A stretch of 64,000 bases of DNA, from the NCBI GenBank assembly GCA_033297205.1, contig MU859116.1, positions 122,367 through 186,366 on the forward strand, written 5' to 3'. This DNA is from Pseudoneurospora amorphoporcata (lineage: Eukaryota > Ascomycota > Sordariomycetes > Sordariales > Sordariaceae). Below, piece by piece: positions 32,023 through 42,523 of the stretch. Made by a program: the position numbers and the translations under genes. A model generated the notes under the pieces. That model ran no database searches, was not told the origin of the DNA, and saw only the letters and a list, made by a program, of their open reading frames with translations. Positions within the stretch are counted from its first letter, which is position 1. Each line of letters starts with the position of its first letter.

Positions 32023-32844
32023 TCATAGAAAGGTCTCGCACAATTTCCGCGGGAATAGTTGTGCGTGTACCTGATTGTTGTCGACATGCGGATACTGTAC
32101 CGTATCGTCAGAGAATATTGTCAAAATAATGATCGAGGCTTCGGCACTCACATCTTCATCTTTGAAGTCACTGGCATCCAGATCATTCTCCTCCTCGGCG
32201 GTAATTAGGCCATTCAGGCTATCGGAGTGTTCAGTGATCACGATTTCCGCTCGGGCGTTATGTTTACTTGCCGTGGGGTCTAACGTTTGATCCGCTGGAG
32301 TCAGTGGGTAATCCGAATAATCATCGGTGGGCTCAACCCTCCCCTTCAAAGAAGTCGTATTCCATAGTTTCGTGGGCAGTTGATCTTTTGGCATCAGCAA
32401 GCTCTTCTTCAAAATTAAGGGAATCAAAGGTAGCATCCTCAATGTTAGCGACATGGCCGGTGTCATCCATAAAGGAGGCAGGAACAATCTTCATGCTAAG
32501 TTGCGACGTTTCATTCTGCACAGCATCATCTTCACTACCACTCACCAAGGTGATCTCGTCTGCATCAACATCATCATAATCATCATGCACGGCATCCACG
32601 TCGTCAAATCCGTCATCAATCTGTAGGTTGGTGTCAGCAGGAATCTCTCGGTAGTAAGTAGCTAATGGCGTTAGCATTACTGTAGACCCCAATGCTGACG
32701 AACCCACCACCTTTGTTCCATCTTTGCCTCCACTTGTACATCTATTGATCGGTTGACTGTCTGACGACAATCTTACTTGACCTTTTCCTCCTCAAAATCA
32801 TCTTTCACATCTTTCCTCCCGCCCGCCCTCACGTGCAGACTCAT
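32023..32844 (-). pseudogene. Acidic protein ORF with an apparent frameshift
   Basis: Starting from the ATG at 32844, which overlaps the preceding gene's stop as TAATG, the minus strand reads MSLHVRAGGRKDVKDDFEEEK. After a likely intron (acceptor CTACAG near 32618) it continues IDDGFDDVDAVHDDYDDVDA and on to HETMEYDFFEGE. It then needs a 1-base shift at the GGG at 32337-32339 to continue as VEPTDDYSDYPLTPADQTL, ITEHSDSLNGLITAEEEND and LDASDFKDED. Composition is strikingly acidic on both sides of the shift, which argues they were one frame. Donor-like GTGAGT follows FKDED. It could be a downstream part of the AT-hook gene. No family is recognised; an acidic activation- or chaperone-type segment is only a guess. 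Confidence 0.35.
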
Positions 32845-33898
32845 TAGTCATCCTGCTCTACAGACAGGATCACGCTCATCTCGTAGTTCTCCTCGTTCTC
32901 AGCCACAAAGCCCAAATCGATCTCCTCCAGATGTCCGCTGGTGCCGACTTCAACCATGTCGTCATGCTCTTGGTTCTCTTTGCGATTGTCAGCATCCGAG
33001 TCGGCATTGACAATAACCTTCCTCAGTCTTCCACGTCCGCGCTTGGGCTTCGCGGGTTGCACCTCATCATCCTCTGCGCGATATTCAACATTAGGATCGA
33101 CGTCGGCGATGATCTTCCTCGGTCTTCCAGGTGGGCGCTTGAGCCGCGCGGGCTGCACAGAGATAGGCTCAAGAGTAGGCTCAGGAGTATGCTCAGAAGT
33201 AGCCTCGGGAGTAGCTTCAGGAGTAGGTTCAGGGGCAGGCTTGCAGGAAGACTTGCGGGGAGGCTCCTCAGGGGCACGAATCTGAAAAGTTAACACGACA
33301 TCGGGGTTGATCCTGTACTTGAACCGGCTGGTGGTTTTGGTCATCCATAGCAACCATTCCTGGGGCACTCCTATAGTTTGGGGGGAAAAACGAATGATTA
33401 GTACCTATTCACTTGGCTCTCAGGTTCGTAGAGATATTGGCAACGTAAGATTATTTACTTACTCAGTCTCATGGAGTCAGCGGGGAAATCCTAGTTCTCC
33501 GCTGTAACCGCCTCTGTGACCTCGCCGTGGATAATGCTCATGACCTCGATGTGCTTGCGGTCAACCCAAGAGTAGCCCTTAATCTGGAAGCGCCAGGTTC
33601 CTGCGGCAGGAAGTCCGAAATCGTACATGTCCATGACCAGGTAGACTCTATCCCAAGGTCTATACTTGGGTGAAATGCCGAAGCGGTAGCGTTCGACTTG
33701 CCGCTTGATGATGTTGACATCACCGGTGGTTGTCGCCGCGGTCACTTCAAGTTTGAGATGGCCGTCGTAGTGGGCAAATTCTCCAGGCAAGAAGATCGCG
33801 ATGGGGGGAAAGGGAGCGTCGATTAGAACCCGGTCGAGAAAGGGGATCGCAAGGTCGGCATGGGGAGGAATGTTGTCGGGATGAGATCTGGTCGCCAT
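32844..33898 (-). CDS. Beta-rich domain plus AT-hook protein with an in-frame TAG
   Basis: The ATG at 33898 opens a 135-codon exon starting MATRSHPDNIPPHADLAIPF. It has alternating beta-like segments (PPIAIFLPGEFAHYDG, VYLVMDMYDFGLPAAGTW, RKHIEVMSIIHGEV). It ends at TAG (33493-33491), but the same frame continues DFPADSMRL to a perfect GTAAGT donor (33462). It splices in phase (acceptor ACTATAG, exon from 33370) to VPQEWLLWMTKTTSRFKYR. The second exon has a PTPEA-type repeat (PAPEPTPEATPEATSEHTPE) and two AT-hook-like motifs, KRPPGRPRK and KRGRGRLRK, then an acidic tail to TAA at 32844. AT-hooks bind the minor groove of AT-rich DNA. The TAG is either a nonsense mutation, an error, or lies in an unrecognised intron. 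The N-terminal domain resembles the protein at 41183. Confidence 0.55.
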
Positions 33899-35426
33899 GG
33901 TAAAGAGAGGTGGTTAGCGATGCCGTTAGTGGTAATATGAAAGGACCCTCTTTGTTCGAGACCAATGTGTAAGAGGGAGGAGTTGTGGTCGGGTTGAGAA
34001 AGGGATACCTCCGTTATATATGCGCAAGTCGTGGCGATATTGCGACAGGTGAATGTGACCTTGGAAGTCAAAATATGCTGAGCAGTGGCTCAGGTTCACA
34101 TCGGAACACGTGAAGGTACCCAAAGTCCTGTCGCCATGAAACCTTCAGGCCATGATGTCGGGTGGTTAGAAGTTGAAGTTCAGGTTCTAGTCAGGTTCCA
34201 ACTTCACTTCACCTAGACATCACGTTGCCAGGGACACAGTATGCCTTGGAACCCATGGTCGCTTTTCGAAGGGTCTAGACAAGTTTGTTATTGGCTTCCT
34301 ATTGGTTACTTTAAGGTTCTTCCGGCAACTGCCCTTGTTGATAGGTTTTCACCATCGAAGGTAAGCCACAAGGCTTTGCCGGCGAGTCGGTGGACAGTAT
34401 GCTCCAAATAACGGCGAGCAATGATATGTTTATATCGACATGCAAAGGGTGAGTGAAAGCAAGAGTTTTTGGCAAGGCCCCTCTTTGTTTCTTAGGTATT
34501 GATTGACATGGTCTGTTTGATAGATATGAGTAAACAGTGTCCAAGCCCTAGTCATTTCTAGTGACAGGCTAAGGTAGTCTCAGAGGGTCAACAGTGACTC
34601 ACTACGATGCACACAGGCTCCAGAACATGGCACTTCAAAATACTCACAGTACTCGGATGTTTAAGTGCGAGGTTGAAGACATTGTTGTTAAGTAAGGTAG
34701 GTGATTATGGCATGCTATTGGCGTGTAGTTTGGCGTGTAGTTGATTTGTGGTAGATGGTCTGTCGTGGGTGTTGAGACGGAGGGTGCGGTTGCAGTACTT
34801 GTACAAAGCACGTTGCAGGTGCTACAAAATATTTGGGACGCTGAATTAAGAACCTGAGAATGACCACAACACTCACGAAGTTTATGGTTACGAAATGCAG
34901 AAAAACTTGTAGCATGAGCTGCAAAAGTAACAACTGTCTCTCAGTGTACGATCAGTTTCTTCTTGAGAAAGAATCCCAAACAAGTAATACAATACGGTTT
35001 GTTGATGATAACGCTCTTGGCCGTTCGTCGAAATGGGAGCATTATTTGGGAAATCCAAGGGGTCAACGGTAATATAGCCCCACTTTTACACAATTCAATT
35101 CGTTTGATTTCCACTTGTGATGTAGGAATACGCGTTGCCCCGAGTGTCGGACGGGAGCTCCTGCCTCATAAGGTACTGTGGAGGCTTGAGCACTCACTGC
35201 ACTGCACTGCACGTTCAATGTCCCGCCTTCCTGCAGGAAAGACTCTGACCAAGTCCATTTGGGTACTTACCATCCCCCACCCTCCTCCCACATCGTCCCT
35301 TGTAATATTGTCGTATTCTTCAGTTCATTCTCATTCTTGTTCTCGTCCTTACGCGTGTAAATATCAGGACCCTGGACGCGGTTGCCAACTTGACCACGCG
35401 AATGAAGACGCTGAAGAGGAGCCACG
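33899..35426. other. Intergenic region, divergent promoters
   Basis: This 1.5 kb AT-richer stretch lies between the AT-hook gene (minus) and the zinc-finger gene (plus). It contains a CACTGCACTGCACTGCAC tract near 35195-35212. No coding frame is supported. Confidence 0.4.
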
Positions 35427-38400
35427 ATGGATCAAGACCCGTCTTTCTCGCGCGGCTTTTTTGCTCGGCTGTCAAGAGTGTCTCTGAACCTTGAACCTCA
35501 AGCATCGCCGTTTCTGAACGGCAAGCAACAACGAATACCAGAGCCTCAAGCCACGCTGGAAACCGAAGATCACGGCCAGGAACCCCAGGAGCATGGTGGT
35601 CATGACACCAAAGCTGTCCCAGTGGAGGCTGTCATCCGTATGCAGCGCGACCCCGAGAGATTGCAAGCATGCTTGAAGCCCCACAACATGTCAGATGAGG
35701 CACAGCCTGCATCTGGGGCACATCCAGGAGGGGTTCACAGCACAACTACCAGAAACACAACAGCGTCTTTGAAGTTACCAGGAATCGCAAAGCCATCTTT
35801 GCTACAATCCCAACCAGCCCCGACGGTAGCTTCGCAACCAAAGGCCAACGACGACGGCATCAACAAGGAGCCCGAGACAAGGGAAAACACGGCTTACACG
35901 TCTGTCCACCCTAGCGTCTCCGCTCCTCCTCGCAAGTCGCTACCCACAACTTCCACTCTTCAAGTCCGTTCGGCTAAACAAAACAAAGATTTCAGGCTTC
36001 CCAGGCCAATTCTCAACAATACCAAGAACACCAATATCGCCTCAAGCATTCCCAGCTCTATCGAGTTCCCTAATAGGTCGTTATCTACGGCATCTAGGAA
36101 CGCTTCCCAGCATAAGAAGCTGTCAAGACATTCGTCTTCATTGAGTACGACTGCCCCGCGCCCCCATTCGAGTATTTCGCGCGTTTATTTCAAGGGTAAC
36201 GGTTCATATTATACCCCTTTCGACCCTACGTCCTTGGGCAAAGGCACGCATCCCTCCAACCGTGCCATGGACAATAAAACGAGCACGGGAATCAAGATTC
36301 GCCCGTCGTTGGGAAAGGACTACCTGGATTCGACATTCCAGCTGTCTCAACCCGTCCCTGAGGTTCCTGTTTACACTTCTATGGGCCCCCGTCAGGAAGC
36401 TCAGCCAGCCTCCTCTGCAGGCCACGTATATTCCGGCTATTTGGACCAGTCTTGGAACCGATTGGAAAACTTGGAGCCTTCAGCGATTACCCAACAAGCG
36501 TTAGAGAGTGACAGAGCATCAGAAGATTCGGAGCTGTCTGACGTCGAGAGCATTGATTTCCCGTCTTCTAGCTCCAACAACACCGCCAGTGCCCCGAGCC
36601 AATCTCCTACGCTTGTTATTGCCGATAGTGACGATGACAACAACGATGTTGACGAGGATGACGATAAGATCCTTTACGAGGACCAGCCTGGCAACGATAT
36701 ATCCGCTACAAATAAATCCGTTTCTTACACTGGACATACTAAGCATTCTGCCCTCGATGATGCTGCCTATAGAACTTGCAAAGGTAATGCTTCTGTCAAC
36801 GCTATTGAAACTGCACATGAGGCCGGCTAACATATGCAACAGATCAGTTCGGCAACATAGTCAAGACAGAAGGTGCACTAATACCTGTCGGCTATCAACT
36901 GTTAGATGGTGATTTTCCGTGGATATGTCCTGTCCGATCCTGCAGAACATTGCATTCAAAGATCAAAGCTTTGGGGAACCATTTTAGCGTGCGTCGTTCC
37001 GTCTCCTGTATCCTCGCTATTTCTTAGACTACCACTGTGCACACAAATACTGGCTGATTTGCTAACTTCCTGGCTGACTTTTGTAGCATGGACACAAAGG
37101 AGCCTGTTTAAACGATAATCTAGATGGTACATTGACCTTCTTGGGTCTCTATACTACCAAACAGATGATCAAGCAACCTCCAATTATCGTGAGCAAGAAA
37201 GCTATGAGCCTTGATGACTCGCCGATGCTCGAGCCGTCGCATACAGCGGCGAATTATTACAAGTACAAGGTCGGGTTTCCCGAGAAAGCGTTAAATGAAC
37301 AAACGCTGAGACGTGAGGCGCATACCAAGGAGGTGGTATCTAGCCAGGCCATTGTCGCTGTTCAAGGACCTCCGCTACCAAAACCTGAAAAGGTCTTTAC
37401 TATGGCCGACCCAGATCGCCCTTACAACATGTGGCCCGGTACGTGTATAGCTGTGCTTGTCATTATCGTACAGCTCTGAAAAGAAACAGCGCCACTAACT
37501 CCAGGACTGTCATAGATCCGACTGGGAAACTTGAGCATATCCATGGTTGCCTGCTTCCATCCGGATGGACTCCGTACTACGAGTACCCGACCCGCCAGTG
37601 GATATGTCCAATCCGGTCATGCCAGTGCCTGGTGCACAACCGGTATCACTTGGGCCGCCACTTCTTGGTAAGTATCTAACCACTCACCTAGTCGTAGAGG
37701 ACTTAGCCTAACAAGTGGTTCAGGCCCACCGTGGCTGTCACCTAAATGACAACCTTGATGGGACGTTTACCATACTACGCAGCCCATCTCAAGCTCAGCT
37801 TGATGATAAGGATTATACCGACACACCTGCGGCGGTCGTCTCACGCGAGCCATTAGACAATGAACCTATCCAGCCGCCAAAGATCAGAATCCAAGATCCA
37901 TCAGGTACCCAACCTGTTTGGGTCAGTCTCAGCTCGTATCTGGCCTCCGCCAAAAGAGGACACACGAAAGACGTCAAGGAACCGACACCCGATCGAGTCC
38001 CGACAAAGATTAGGATTGTTCAATCAGGACCGAAGGAAACCCCATTTAAGCCAGCCACAGAGGCTCACTTTGACGAGGAACTTATCATGGCAACGAAGGA
38101 TCGGAAATATTCTGTTTGGGGGGGTAAGTCATCCCCATGGTATACTCCGTCGTTTATGAGGAGTTAACCCGCTCTTTTCCTCGACAGATGCGGATCATGG
38201 TCTGAAGGACACACATGGTGCTCTAATCCCAGAAGGGTATGAGCTGGATAAGACGTGGCCTGGTCGACCATGGATCTGTCCTATACGCTCATGTCGAGTG
38301 GTTTGCAAGACCACTTGGACTTTAGGATCACACTTTGTAAGTTGACCCATGGCCTATGTCCGTCAACCATTATGAGCAAGCTACTCACACTGAATTCCTC

Positions 38401-39572
38401 CAGGCGATGATGCATTCTTCGGCTAAGCTCAACGATAACAAGGATGGTACGTTCTCCATTGTAGGTACGCACCAACTTGGAGCACCCCGTGTAGTATCAA
38501 AGCGCCTCGTCAGTCTCCATAAGGATCCAATAGTCGAGGCACGCCTTCCTGTCCTTAAGAAGAAGGAGATCGAAGAGGAGCAGAGGAAAAGAAGCCAAAT
38601 GGGAACTTCCATGGACAAACCCGCCACTCCCAAACCTACCGCGGACAAGCCTGCCGCGGACCCAGAAGAACTTTGGAAGTACATATGCAGCATGGTCGAC
38701 CGCGATCTTGCGAGGCCGAGCAATCCAAGCTTTGAGCATCTCATGGCCCTGCCTCGAATTCGGGATTTGAATATCATCGACAAAAAGCTAGGCCCGAAGC
38801 ACCTGATACGCTCAACGCTGGCAGTGGGTTTGGTTATTCAAGTCACAGGGGTGGAAAGGCAGACAAAGCAATGCACAGCATGCCGCCGCGGAGACGGTCC
38901 GTTCCATGAATGTGTCAGCATCTGCCCGGAACTTGCCAATGAGGTAGCCGAGTTGAACCCCCCGTTGGTGACATCGCCAACCAATCGCTGGTGTTGTATG
39001 AACTGCGTAGTCAATAGGCAAACCTCACAGTGCAGCCTCAAGGCTTCTCTTCTGGAACGGTCAGAAGACGGCAGCGTAAAAGAAAACATACCGCAATGGA
39101 TGATGGATTCAGAACGACCTGCAGTCATGATCAAGCCGAAAGCGGCCAGTCAGGATTTATCTGTCGGCGACGAGGTGGCAGACAAGGATGTTGACCTCGT
39201 TCGGCAAGATGCAACCAGCTTTAGCTATCGGCGATCTGGCCGTCTAAGGCTGCAGGTTGAGGCCAAGCCTTCGGAATCACAGAAACGGTCTTTCGCATCA
39301 ACGGATATGGCATCTGCTCAGGTCGCTGCAGCAGCCTCGCAGGAAGAGGAAGCCAGCTCTTTGCGAGCGCCTAAACGTGTCCGGGCCTTGCAGTCTCCAT
39401 CGAACATCCCACCCAGCGCAGTCCAGGAATCACTAATGGTAGAAGACTGGGAAGGGGAAGCAAAAGCTATCCCCAGAGAAAATGGTGCCTCCGACAGTAA
39501 GTACACTCAATCGCCCTTCCCCACCACCCTTATTCCTCCCGTTCCCCTCTCAATCACTTTTTTTTTTTTTCC

Positions 39573-39625
<53 letters not shown>

Positions 39626-40023
39626 CCCATAATACTAACTCCTTACTCGCTCCCCCAATAGACCTCGCCGTCTCCTCCTCCTACAATCTCTCCACCCACC
39701 AAAACCCCTCAACCTCGTCCACCCAAATTTGCTCCTCCCCCTCCTTCTCCATGCACGTCCTCAGAATCCCCTCGGGAGGCTCTCATTACCTAGGAGCAGT
39801 CACGTCAGACGAGTCACATCAGAATCGTATGTGCACGGTCATTGCTGGCAAGCTACGGGTGAAGGTGAAGGTGAAAGCGGCGGTGGAGGACGGAGCAGGC
39901 AGTGCTAGTACGGAGGAGTTCAATATCGGATTACTTGGCGTGTTCAAGTTGGCGGTGGGGATGGAGTGTAGGGTTGAGAACTGGGGGTATATCGAGGCTG
40001 TTTTGCAGGTTGTGTCGGTATAG
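35427..40023 (+). CDS. Large protein with three C2H2-like exon modules and a DUF3716 Cys-rich domain
   Basis: Eight exons (35427-36783, 36843-36988, 37087-37438, 37516-37667, 37724-38123, 38188-38336, 38404-39496, 39662-40023) give 1336 aa. The first 450 residues are Ser/Pro-rich and disordered with an acidic end. Three modules follow, each with ALIPxGY-like, WICPxRSC and LGxHF segments and then, across an intron, LNDNxDGT. The zinc ligands are C481/C486/H499/H504, C649/C654/H667/H671 and C833/C838/H851/H856, i.e. C-x4-C-x12-H-x3,4-H. A Cys-rich segment (1009-1063), CTACRRGDGPFHECV to NRWCCMNC, matches DUF3716. Basic motifs (RRSGRLRL, KRVRAL) suggest a nuclear site. The last exon encodes a beta-rich C-terminus, EEFNIGLLGVFKLAVGMECR. 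DNA binding or chromatin function is inference. The last intron holds a CT microsatellite. Confidence 0.85.
39576..39620 (+). repeat. (CT)n microsatellite within an intron
   Basis: About 45 bp of pure TC repeat, preceded by a T12-type run at about 39559-39570. Both lie inside the 165-nt last intron of the zinc-finger gene (39497-39661) and lengthen its pyrimidine-rich part. Confidence 0.9.
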
Positions 40024-41182
40024 ACTAGATGGGGAATAGGTGAGTTTCGAGCGGTCAAAGGAGAATTGCTTGGATGGAGACAGCTGGGTTGGGCAGTGTG
40101 TGTGCTTGAGTTGAGCACGCCATGGCCATGGATGGATGGATGAATGAATGGGTGGTCAAGTGTTTGCGTTTGGTATGTACAACGACTTCTGATAGTCTTG
40201 ATTTTCACACGATTGGGGTCTGTTTGGTGTATGAGTCAACTTGTTGGGAAAAGGTCTTGGTGTCCAACCTAGTCACAGGGATCGTTCTTGATGGATACAG
40301 TGTACGCCTAGGGCAGATTCATGCAATCTGTTTGGGGCTTGCTTGAATCAGTCGATTGTAACGAACACGAAGGGCTAGGCAAAAATGAGCCATACAATGG
40401 TCGAATGCAGGGAAGTGCGGTAGGAAACGAGAAGTACAACATCGTATGAGTATTGTTTTATCGGTATATTTGAGCATAGCTGACGGCATTGATGTGAGTG
40501 GCATGGTTAGTATGCGGCATCTTCATGCTGCCAAGTTCTCGAGTTTTGTCTTTTTTTTCTTTTTTTCTTGCCATTTTGTCTTTTTTCTTTCCACGCTAAG
40601 GACAGTAAGCGCCATTCCTTTCAGCACTGTGCGTTACTTGACAGGATGGTGTTAGATGATTGGATGGATCCAACCTCGTGAATGTACCGTGAGCATGAAC
40701 ATGAACGTGAACACTTTTCCTGAATCAATTGATCCACAGATCATATATTTTCATGATTGGAGTCTGTCTGTGTTAAGTGGGTGAGAAGAAAATTTAACAA
40801 GACATCTTCAATTCAAAAAAGCATTGAATCTAGGGATTTGTACTTGGCCATTGTTGTTACCTACGTTGAGTCTTCTTGCCTGGAGCCAAAGGGCGCAAAC
40901 TGTTTCAGGATAACCTGGACAAAGAAACGTCGTCATTGATGAGTTGTAGTCATCATGTTTCTGTGTTTGGTTCTTTTTCTTCTTTCTTCAAATAGGTAGG
41001 TACCTAGGTGGCTCAGCAACAAGCCATGGTGGTGTTGTCCAGGTAGGTAGGTATAAAGACACTCACTCCTACCTTTACGAAGCAACACAGCCCTCAAACA
41101 ACTACACCCCCGCCACCACTACGAAACATCTTCCAATACCCTGCACCCATACATTTACGTGATAAACCCACACGACATAGAG
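40024..41182. other. Intergenic region
   Basis: This 1.16 kb region has GGATGGATGGATGAATGAATG near 40130-40149, T-runs at 40550-40585 and AGGTAGGTA-type repeats near 40993-41052. No coding region is supported. Confidence 0.4.
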
Positions 41183-42042
41183 ATGTTCTCAACCCCCTCT
41201 GCCCCTCGCCCTTCCCCCTCAAACCCACTCGGCTTCCACCTTCTCGTCTGCCCCATCCTCAACGCCTTTCCCGGTCAACGTCTCCCTCCTTTAGTCCTCC
41301 AGTTTCCCCTCGGAACTACACTTGACGAAACAACCGATTGCCAAATCAACGCGACGTGTACCAACCTGCATAGTCTTGACCCTGACGATGGGAAGGAGAG
41401 GATCAGGCTTGTTAGTTCTATTCATCATTCCCCGCCGTCGGAGACAACCAGAGCAGCGGTGGAACGGGTTGCGGGGGCGGTGGCAAGGGCGGTAGTAGGG
41501 ACGTTGGGGTCAACACGTATAGAGGTTGCGGGTGGAGGAGAGGGTAGAGGAGGAGACGGCGGGAGTGGAAGTGGGAGTGGGAGTGGGAGTGGAAACGCAG
41601 GTAGAAGGGCAAGTTGGAGTGCTGGGAGTGGGAGTGGTGCTGCTGCTGTTGCTGGGCCTAGTAGCAACCCGGGTAGAAAGTACGCTGTCTTACAAGGCTT
41701 GCAGTTCCCCGCCGGGGGGGACTGGTTGGTTAGACTGAATGTTTGGAGACAAGGAGTCAAAGTGGCGGAGGTGGAGGCTGGGTTGGTGACGGTTTCGGAG
41801 AGGGATGTTTGGGAGAGTTTGCCTGAGGGGGTGAGGACATTAGGTAAGTGGATGGGTGTTGGCTGATGATATGTCCTGTGATGGTCCCCTGTAGTGATTT
41901 CCGTAGACATTTCCTTCTAGGATGTAGTGCCCTGGCGTAGATTGAACCTCCAGTAATGAAGTGCTAACGAATCGGGTGTTATCATTTAGCGGACCACGAT
42001 AGGGAGTTTCTGAGGTCTATTGGGGTGTGGTGGTCTTTTTAG
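41183..42042 (+). CDS. Unnamed fungus-specific beta-rich domain protein, paralogue of the AT-hook gene's N-terminus
   Basis: The ATG at 41183 starts MFSTPSAPRPSPSNPLGFHL. Beta-like segments LLVCPILNAFPGQRLPPLVL and KYAVLQGLQFPAGGDWLVRL flank a Gly/Ser insert (GGSGSGSGSGSGN). After KVAEVEAGLVTVSERDV it reaches SLPEGVRTL and a GTAAGT donor at 41844. Unspliced, the frame stops at 41866 (227 aa). The best acceptor, with a GCTAAC branch site and CATTTAG, is at 41989, giving the C-terminus ADHDREFLRSIGVWWSF and a stop at 42042. The spacing, the PAGGDW/PAAGTW match and the intron after RTL/MRL parallel the protein at 33898. Layout is that of a beta-sandwich (velvet- or Ig-like at most). Function unknown. 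Confidence 0.6.
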
Positions 42043-42523
42043 AGCTGGTGATTATGGTCTTCTATCCGGGTGGAGTGTTGGCGTATCTCGTTGTTGCCTC
42101 TAGAGAAGGGTCAATTACCCTAGGTAGTTCCTTGCATGCTGACTTGATCATGGCTCCGAAAACGCTGGTGATATGGGTGCAACCCAGATGCAGACAATCG
42201 GCAGTAGGAAGTAGCATGCGAGGAAAGAGCAAGCCGCCTCTGCCGGAGACATAAAATGCATACAGCAGATTGCACAGCCTAATTTTTCTCGCCATACACA
42301 TTTGTCCAGCTGGAACTCCAGTTCGCACGATTAATCCAAACCCTTTTGTTCTTCTTTGTATACCCCACAACATTCATTGCTTCACCCCAAGTCAGGATAA
42401 CCACTCGCATCACTTTTCGTATCTCTCCCGACCTTTATTGCCAGTAGCGCCCACTCATCGATTCCACGACAGTCCCCATCGTCGTCATAGCGGTGGTGCC
42501 TTTCGCATACCTCTCCCAACAAT
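42043..42523. other. Intergenic region
   Basis: This 481-bp region holds the promoter and C-rich leader of the gene at 42524. Nothing else is visible. Confidence 0.4.

Noticed and set aside
39576..39620. CT repeat considered as a CRISPR-like or structural array
   Set aside because: A simple dinucleotide microsatellite in an intron; no spacers.
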